Positions 32,250-36,976 of a stretch of 36,976 bases of DNA are shown piece after piece. The position numbers and the translations under genes are program-made. Positions within the stretch are counted from its first letter, which is position 1. Each line of letters opens with the position of its first letter. The notes beneath the pieces are model-generated. The model saw nothing but the letters and a program-made list of their open reading frames with translations, ran no database searches and was not told where the DNA came from. The stretch lies in the NCBI RefSeq assembly GCF_030646615.1, contig NZ_JAUSLG010000082.1, positions 1-36,976 on the forward strand, in the 5' to 3' direction. The DNA is from Phenylobacterium sp. Lineage in GTDB: Bacteria > Pseudomonadota > Alphaproteobacteria > Caulobacterales > Caulobacteraceae.

Positions 32250-33463
32250 TGGCCTTCGATGTCGAAGCCGCACGGGCGCAGTTCCCCATCCTGCAGCGGC
32301 GGGTGAACGGCAAGCCCCTGGTCTATCTGGACTCTGCGGCCTCAGCCCAGAAGCCGCGGGCGGTGATCTCGGCCATGACCGGGGCGATGGAACATTCCTA
32401 CGCCAACGTCCATCGGGGCCTGCACACCCTGGCCAATGAGACGACCGAGGCCTATGAGGCCGCCCGCCGGTCCGTGGCGGCCTTCATCAACGCCGACGAG
32501 GGCGAGGTCGTCTTCACCAAGGGCGGCACTGAGGCGATCAATCTGGTGGCTGCGGGCCTGGCCAGGACGCTCTCGGCCGGGGACGAGATCCTGCTCACCC
32601 AGATGGAGCATCACGCCAATATCGTCCCCTGGCACTTCCTGCGGGAGCGCCTGGGCGTGGTGCTGCGCTTCGTCCCGGTGACGGATACGGGCGAGCTGGA
32701 CCTGGACGCCTTCCGGCAGATGCTGGGGCCGCGCACCAGGATCGTCGCCTTCAGCCACATGTCCAACGTGCTGGGCACGGTCAATCCCGCCACCGACCTC
32801 ACCCGCATGGCCCATGAGGCCGGGGCGCTGGTGCTGGTGGATGGTTGCCAGTCCATCGTGCACCAGCCGGTGGATGTGAAGGCGATTGACGCCGACTTCT
32901 ACGTTTTCTCCGGCCACAAGCTCTATGGGCCCACCGGCATCGGCATCCTCTATGGCAAGGCCGAGCGACTCGCCGCCCTGCCGCCCTATCAGGGGGGCGG
33001 GGAGATGATCGGCCAGGTGACCGAAGAGGCGATCACCTATGCCGATCCGCCCCATAGGTTCGAGGCCGGCACGCCGCCGATCATCGAGGCCATCGGCCTG
33101 GGCGCGGCGATCGAGTGGCTGAACGGCCTGGACCGCCCGGCCATCGCCGCCCATGAGGCCCGCCTCTATGACCGCATGATGGAAGGCCTGGCCGGCGCAA
33201 ACTGGCTCCGGGTGATCGGCGAGGCGCCGGGCAAGGGCGCCATCCTGTCCTTCATGATGGAAGGCGCCCACGCCCACGACGTGGCCCAGATTCTCGACCG
33301 CTATGGCGTCGCTGTCCGCGCCGGGACCCACTGCGCCGAGCCGCTGATGCGTCGCTTCGGCGTGACCTCCAGCGCCCGGGCCTCGATTGCGCTCTACAAT
33401 ACCGAGGCCGACATCGACGCCTTCGTCCAATCCCTTTCCAAGACCCAAGCCTTTTTTGCGTGA
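32249..33463 (+). CDS. sufS: cysteine desulfurase SufS, group II
   Basis: A 404-residue PLP enzyme that supplies sulfur to the SUF scaffold. It shows FPILQRRVNGKPLVYLDSAASAQKP, the NVHRGLHTLANE segment, FTKGGTEAINLVA, MEHHANIVPWH, PLP lysine K224 in SGHKLYGPTG, and active cysteine C362 in GTHCAEPLMRRFG, close to C364 of E. coli SufS. The ordered short Cys loop marks group II, which needs a sulfur acceptor. No sufE or sufU gene is in the operon. It overlaps sufD by 1 bp and the next gene by 4 bp. Confidence 0.97.
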   Translation: MAFDVEAARAQFPILQRRVNGKPLVYLDSAASAQKPRAVISAMTGAMEHSYANVHRGLHTLANETTEAYEAARRSVAAFINADEGEVVFTKGGTEAINLVAAGLARTLSAGDEILLTQMEHHANIVPWHFLRERLGVVLRFVPVTDTGELDLDAFRQMLGPRTRIVAFSHMSNVLGTVNPATDLTRMAHEAGALVLVDGCQSIVHQPVDVKAIDADFYVFSGHKLYGPTGIGILYGKAERLAALPPYQGGGEMIGQVTEEAITYADPPHRFEAGTPPIIEAIGLGAAIEWLNGLDRPAIAAHEARLYDRMMEGLAGANWLRVIGEAPGKGAILSFMMEGAHAHDVAQILDRYGVAVRAGTHCAEPLMRRFGVTSSARASIALYNTEADIDAFVQSLSKTQAFFA

Positions 33464-33828
33464 ACGCCATGGATGACGCCCCCATCAACACCGAGGACGC
33501 AGCGCCGCTGTCAAAGGCGGAGCTCGACGCCCTGACCGACCAGCTGATCGACAAGCTGAAGTCGGTCTACGACCCGGAAATCCCGGTCGACATCTACGAG
33601 CTCGGCCTCATCTACAAGGTCGATGTCTCCGACCAGAAGGATGTGGCCATCGACATGACGCTGACCGCGCCAGGATGCCCGGTGGCCGGCGAAATGCCGG
33701 GCTGGGTGCAGGACGCGGTGATGGAGATTCCAGGGCTCAAGTCCTGCAAGGTCGACCTGGTCTTCGACCCGCCGTGGGATCCATCTCGGATGTCCGACGA
33801 GGCGAAGCTTCAATTGAACATGTTCTGA
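33460..33828 (+). CDS. sufT: SufT-like DUF59 (MIP18 family) Fe-S assembly factor
   Basis: A 122-residue protein with a MIP18/DUF59 domain (about 27-115): KLKSVYDPEIPVDIYELGLIYKVDV, then the conserved MTLTAPGCPVAGEMPGWVQ with a reactive cysteine, and VDLVFDPPWDPSRMS. SufT-type proteins assist maturation of Fe-S proteins, and SUF operons often carry one. The start is GTG 33460 overlapping the sufS stop (GTGA), or ATG 33469 three codons later; the overlap pattern favours GTG. The A-type carrier gene follows 15 bp downstream. Confidence 0.92.
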   Translation: MNAMDDAPINTEDAAPLSKAELDALTDQLIDKLKSVYDPEIPVDIYELGLIYKVDVSDQKDVAIDMTLTAPGCPVAGEMPGWVQDAVMEIPGLKSCKVDLVFDPPWDPSRMSDEAKLQLNMF

Positions 33829-33843
33829 CCCCATATCCTGATC

Positions 33844-34248
33844 ATGGAAAACCTCAGCATCACGCCAGCCCCCCGCGCGCGCCGCCCCCGGCCCCAGGTG
33901 GTCTCCCTGACGGAGACGGCTGCGGCCCGGGTGCAGGAGATCATGGCGCGGGCGGAAAAGCCCTATGCCGGACTGCGGGTGGGGGTGAAGAACGGCGGCT
34001 GCGCCGGGCAGGAATACGTCCTGGAATATGCCGAGACCGCCGATCCGATGGATGAGGTCGTCCACGACAAGGGCGTGACCATCCTGATCGAGCCCAAGGC
34101 CGTGCTGTTCCTGATCGGGACGGTGATCGACTACGAGACCACCAAGCTGTCGTCCAAGTTCGTGTTTCGCAATCCCAACGAAACCGACGCCTGCGGCTGT
34201 GGTGAGAGCGTCACCATCGTGCCGCAGGACGCCGAACTGGACTCTTAG
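33844..34248 (+). CDS. sufA: A-type Fe-S carrier (SufA/IscA family)
   Basis: A 134-residue HesB/IscA-fold protein that carries clusters from the scaffold to target apoproteins. An Arg/Pro-rich N-terminal extension (about 8-19) precedes the fold. Cluster ligands are the cysteine in KNGGCAGQEY and the C-terminal pair DACGCGES, so the three-Cys set is complete. GLRVGVKNGGC and FVFRNPNET are typical. It is the last gene of the suf operon and ends 2 bp from the convergent crotonase gene, leaving no room for a separate terminator. Confidence 0.94.
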   Translation: MENLSITPAPRARRPRPQVVSLTETAAARVQEIMARAEKPYAGLRVGVKNGGCAGQEYVLEYAETADPMDEVVHDKGVTILIEPKAVLFLIGTVIDYETTKLSSKFVFRNPNETDACGCGESVTIVPQDAELDS

Positions 34249-34250
34249 CC

Positions 34251-35054
34251 TTAGCGGCCCTGGAACTTGGCGGGCCGCTTTTCCAGAAAGGCGATGACGC
34301 CCTCGCGGGAATCCTCGGTGCGGCCAGCGTCCCGCTGCACGACCCGCTCGGCATGCAGCTGTTCGGCCCATTCGGCGTCGAGCCCGTCCCAGACCAGTTT
34401 GCGGATATAGCCCAGGGCCTTGGGGCCGTCGGCCAGGGCGCGGGCCAGCTCCATGGCCGTGGACATCAGCTCGGCGTCGGGGACGCAGCGGTTGATCAGG
34501 CCCCACTCCAGGGCCGTGCGCGCCGGCAGCTTCTCGCCCAGCAGGGTCAGCTCCATGGCCCGGGCCTTGCCCACCATGCGGCTGAGCAGATAGGTCGCCC
34601 CGCCATCGGGGACCAGGCCGATCCGGCGGAAGGCCTGCAGGAAGTAGCCGCTCTCGCCGGCCACAATCAGGTCGCCCATCAGGGCGAGCGAGCAGCCGAT
34701 GCCGGCGGCGGCCCCATTCACCGCCGTGACGATGGGGATCGGATAGTTCCGCAGGCCGGTGACGAAGGGATTGTAGATTCGCTCCAGGGCCGAGCCGGAA
34801 TCTGGCGGCTCCTTGCTGGCGGCGGCCGGCGCCGGGTCGGCGCGGCCCGACAGGTTGGCGCCTGAACAGAAGCCGCGGCCCTCGCCGGTGATGACCACGC
34901 AGCGCACGCCGGACTCCGGCTTGGCGAACCCGTCCATGGCGTCCTGGAGTTCGGCCATCAGGTCGAGCCCCGCGGCGTTCAGGGTGCCCGGATCGGACAA
35001 GGTGACGACGGCCACGCCCTCGGCGACCGAGGTCTTGATCTTCTGATAGGTCAT
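34251..35054 (-). CDS. enoyl-CoA hydratase/isomerase-family protein (PaaG-like)
   Basis: A 267-residue crotonase-fold protein acting on CoA thioesters. The oxyanion-hole segments are FCSGANLSG and NGAAAGIGCSLALMGD. The two catalytic Glu of rat mitochondrial enoyl-CoA hydratase (E144, E164) are Ser and Phe here (GCSLAL, QAFRRIGL), so plain hydration is unlikely. An Asp in GLVPDGGATYLL matches the position used by PaaG-type isomerases, which act in phenylacetate or unsaturated acyl-CoA breakdown. AGGGAGGA lies before ATG 35054. No other phenylacetate genes are nearby, so the substrate is open. Confidence 0.9.
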   Translation of the reverse strand: MTYQKIKTSVAEGVAVVTLSDPGTLNAAGLDLMAELQDAMDGFAKPESGVRCVVITGEGRGFCSGANLSGRADPAPAAASKEPPDSGSALERIYNPFVTGLRNYPIPIVTAVNGAAAGIGCSLALMGDLIVAGESGYFLQAFRRIGLVPDGGATYLLSRMVGKARAMELTLLGEKLPARTALEWGLINRCVPDAELMSTAMELARALADGPKALGYIRKLVWDGLDAEWAEQLHAERVVQRDAGRTEDSREGVIAFLEKRPAKFQGR

Positions 35055-35139
35055 GGCGTCCTCCCTACTGTGTCGCGTTGGGCGCGATCCTGGAGGAACC
35101 TACGCGGCGTCAGCCAAGGAGGGAATGGCCGGCGCCGGT

Positions 35140-36195
35140 TCAGGCCGCATTGGGAATGGTGTCGGCCATGCTCACCAGGTTGCGGCCGCCGTGCTTGGAG
35201 GCGTAGAGGGCGCCGTCGGCCCGCTCCATGACATTGTGTCCGCTCTCGCCGACGCGCCGCTCGGCGAAGCCCGCCGAGACGGTGATCTTGCCGAGGTCCT
35301 CATTGGTCGAACGCCGCTTCAGCACCCGCGAGGCGATCTCCAGGCGGATTTCTTCCAGGGTCGTGAAGGCCGCCTGGTGATCCTCGCCGGGGAAGATGAT
35401 CGCGAATTCCTCGCCGCCATAGCGGGCCGCCAGGCGCGGGGTGGCGCCCAGCCGGCCGATGACACTGGCCACATAGCGGATCACCTGGTCGCCCGTCTGG
35501 TGGCCCCAGGTGTCGTTGAAGCCTTTGAAATGGTCGATATCGATCAGGGCCAGGGTCAGGCTGTTCCCGGTGGCGTCGGCCTCATGGCAGGCGCGCTCGA
35601 GCTCGTCGTCGAACGCCTTGCGGTTGGCGAGGTTGGTGAGGCCATCGGTGGTGGCGTCGCGGCGCACCTGTTCCAGGTGTTCGCGCAGGCGGGCGACCTC
35701 GCTGGAGGATTCGCTGAGGCGCCGTTCCAGGGACTTGTTCTCGGCCTGCACCCGCTGGGTGGCGCCGGCCAGGGTCTTCACCGTGGCCTCCAGGCTGGCG
35801 ATGCCCTTTTCAGCGGTAAGCGACTGCGAGGCGCTGGCCAGGGTCAGGCCGTAGGCTTCGCTCGATTGCTTGGCCGAATTGATGGCCGCGGAGACCGAGG
35901 CCAGTTCGCGGCTCAACTGGTCGCCGGTGTCGCGGATCTGATCATTGAGCTTCGCCTTGGGGAGATAAAGGGCTGCGAGCCCTTCGCTGACGGAGTCGGT
36001 GAAGGCGTCGCCGCTCTGCAAGAGCCGGGTGATTTCCTGGCCCAGCGCGCTGTCGGGGTCGGCCAGATAGTTGACCCAAAGCTCGAAATTGACCGCGGTG
36101 GGCCAGATCCCGTGGCGCTCCATCTGTTCGATGGCCCGACGCGCCAGGCCGAAGCCTTCCGGCCCCCGGAGCTTGGTCTCGACGTCTTGAGACAT
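35140..36195 (-). CDS. dgcB: GGDEF-domain diguanylate cyclase (DgcB-like)
   Basis: A 351-residue enzyme predicted to make cyclic di-GMP. Residues about 1-80 form a helical N-terminal domain, about 85-180 a coiled coil (dimerisation), and about 182-345 a GGDEF domain with TDGLTNLANRKAFD, the metal site IDIDHFKGFNDTWGHQTGD, and the active motif YGGEEFAI (260-264). The inhibitory I-site RxxD normally found 5 residues before GGEEF is ATPR here, so feedback by c-di-GMP through it is not expected. Length, architecture and position between suf and an RhlB-like helicase recall Caulobacter DgcB, which promotes surface attachment; the symbol rests on that recollection and is tentative. Confidence 0.82.
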   Translation of the reverse strand: MSQDVETKLRGPEGFGLARRAIEQMERHGIWPTAVNFELWVNYLADPDSALGQEITRLLQSGDAFTDSVSEGLAALYLPKAKLNDQIRDTGDQLSRELASVSAAINSAKQSSEAYGLTLASASQSLTAEKGIASLEATVKTLAGATQRVQAENKSLERRLSESSSEVARLREHLEQVRRDATTDGLTNLANRKAFDDELERACHEADATGNSLTLALIDIDHFKGFNDTWGHQTGDQVIRYVASVIGRLGATPRLAARYGGEEFAIIFPGEDHQAAFTTLEEIRLEIASRVLKRRSTNEDLGKITVSAGFAERRVGESGHNVMERADGALYASKHGGRNLVSMADTIPNAA

Positions 36196-36318
36196 CCTTC
36201 GTCTTCCCCGCCCTCCGCTGTCGCCTTTCGGGACCGCAGATATTCCCCGTATTCGTAGAACGGAGGTTAGGGGGCAGAGCCGAACGAGCCGTTAAAGCCG
36301 AGCTTGGCCTGCGTAATT

Positions 36319-36976
36319 TCAGTCTTCGCGGGTCGGCGTAGGCCGGAGCAGGAAGGCGGGCGTATCGGAGCCAAAGCCCCGGACGCCATTGCGATTGTCA
36401 TCAGCCTCGTCGCGGGCTTTCACGCCGCGGATCGGGCGTTCGGCGCGACCCGACCTGGCGGCAGGCGTCGGCTCGGCCGGGGTCTGGACCTTGCGGGCGG
36501 GGCGCTCGCGACGGGCGGTTTCCCGGGGCTTGGCTTCCGGTTCGACCGGCGAAGTCTCGGCCGGCGAAGCCTGGGCCGGCGAAGGGGCCGGGGCCTCGGT
36601 CGCACGGCTGCGGCGGGGCTTTTCCTGAACCTCTTCCGAAACGGTGGGCGCCGGCGCTGCGGCCTCGACCACATCGGCGGGCGTGCTGGCCGGTTCAGAG
36701 CGTTCCGGACGGCGGCTGCGTCCGGGCGAACGGGATTCACCCCCACGGCCGCCTGAACTGCGGCCGCTGCTGCTGCGTCCGCTGCTGCGTCCGCCGCGCT
36801 CGTCGGTCAGGCTCGCCCAGTCGAGGTCGAGATCGACCTTCTGCGGGGTCTGGCCGATCAGCTTCAGCACCTTGTCCAGGGACTTGGAGTCCGCCGGGGT
36901 GACGATCATGTAGGTCTCGCCGGTGCGGCCGGCGCGGCCCGTACGGCCGATCCGGTGCACATAGTCGTCGGCATGG
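36319..36976 (-). CDS. rhlB: DEAD-box RNA helicase, C-terminal part (RhlB-like); 5' end beyond window
   Basis: The last 218 residues of a DEAD-box ATP-dependent RNA helicase. The visible part begins at the end of the RecA2 domain with helicase motif VI, DYVHRIGRTGRAGRTGE, then TYMIVTPADSKSLDKVLKLIGQ. A long disordered tail follows: Ser/Gly/Arg-rich (RSSGRSSSGRSSGGRGG), then Pro/Ala/Glu and Arg-rich to the stop. Such tails bind RNA or the degradosome. An RhlB gene sits at a similar place near rne and dgcB in Caulobacter as I recall; RhlE-type is the alternative, since motifs Q, I and DEAD lie outside the window. Confidence 0.85.
   Translation of the reverse strand, partial: HADDYVHRIGRTGRAGRTGETYMIVTPADSKSLDKVLKLIGQTPQKVDLDLDWASLTDERGGRSSGRSSSGRSSGGRGGESRSPGRSRRPERSEPASTPADVVEAAAPAPTVSEEVQEKPRRSRATEAPAPSPAQASPAETSPVEPEAKPRETARRERPARKVQTPAEPTPAARSGRAERPIRGVKARDEADDNRNGVRGFGSDTPAFLLRPTPTRED

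Overview
The window is GC-rich (roughly two thirds G+C), densely coding chromosomal DNA from an alphaproteobacterium, most likely of the Caulobacterales (Caulobacter, Phenylobacterium or a relative). Pointers to this are an NDUFA12-type complex I accessory subunit, a DUF2155 envelope protein, an RNase E ending in a GWWRR-type PNPase-binding tail, a bactofilin translationally coupled to an M23 peptidase, an iscR-led SUF operon, and the gene order rne - amidase - PBP1a - prfB - bactofilin ... suf ... GGDEF protein - DEAD-box helicase. I recall that order from Caulobacter crescentus but could not check it here. No plasmid, phage, transposase, rRNA, tRNA or CRISPR is visible. The only mobile-looking item is a short double-hairpin intergenic repeat.

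Layout. 1-1.4 kb (minus): two secreted pentapeptide-repeat paralogues, the first cut by the window edge. 1.5-4.0 kb (minus): a class II ribonucleotide-reductase-like protein that keeps the C-terminal TSCPD and zinc-ribbon modules but has lost the catalytic cysteines. 4.1-5.1 kb (plus): NDUFA12 and DUF2155 genes. 5.1-8.0 kb (minus): aroQ-accB-accC-aat, where aat overlaps the DUF2155 gene tail to tail. 8.1-9.1 kb (plus): thiS-thiG. 9.1-14.2 kb (minus): rne, an M48 protease and a DsbA-like lipoprotein. 14.2-19.7 kb (plus): a 430-bp regulatory gap, cell-wall amidase, PBP1a, and prfB with its programmed +1 frameshift. 19.7-23.5 kb (minus): tyrS, bcp, M23 peptidase and bactofilin. 23.7-26.2 kb (plus): anmK and an M20 amidohydrolase. 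26.2-26.9 kb (minus): an alpha/beta-hydrolase. 27.0-34.2 kb (plus): iscR, cysteine desulfurase, sufB, an unknown gene, sufC, sufD, sufS, sufT-like, A-type carrier. 34.3-36.98 kb (minus): crotonase-fold protein, diguanylate cyclase, and the C-terminal part of a DEAD-box helicase.

How the parts fit. Several genes concern the envelope: amidase, PBP1a, M23 peptidase, bactofilin, AnmK, and the M48 and DsbA-like proteins. The SUF block is one tightly overlapping operon, and a partial IscR-type site sits over its predicted promoter. RNase E and an RhlB-like helicase, partners in the alphaproteobacterial degradosome, lie about 22 kb apart.

Least-described items: (i) a putative leaderless 15-codon ORF with tandem Tyr codons upstream of tyrS, placed where an attenuator leader peptide would be; (ii) the RNR-like pseudoenzyme; (iii) the unknown coiled-coil protein between sufB and sufC; (iv) an alpha/beta-hydrolase with Asp at the usual nucleophile position; (v) two intergenic palindromic structures. 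All functional statements are read from sequence motifs and family knowledge; no searches were run.
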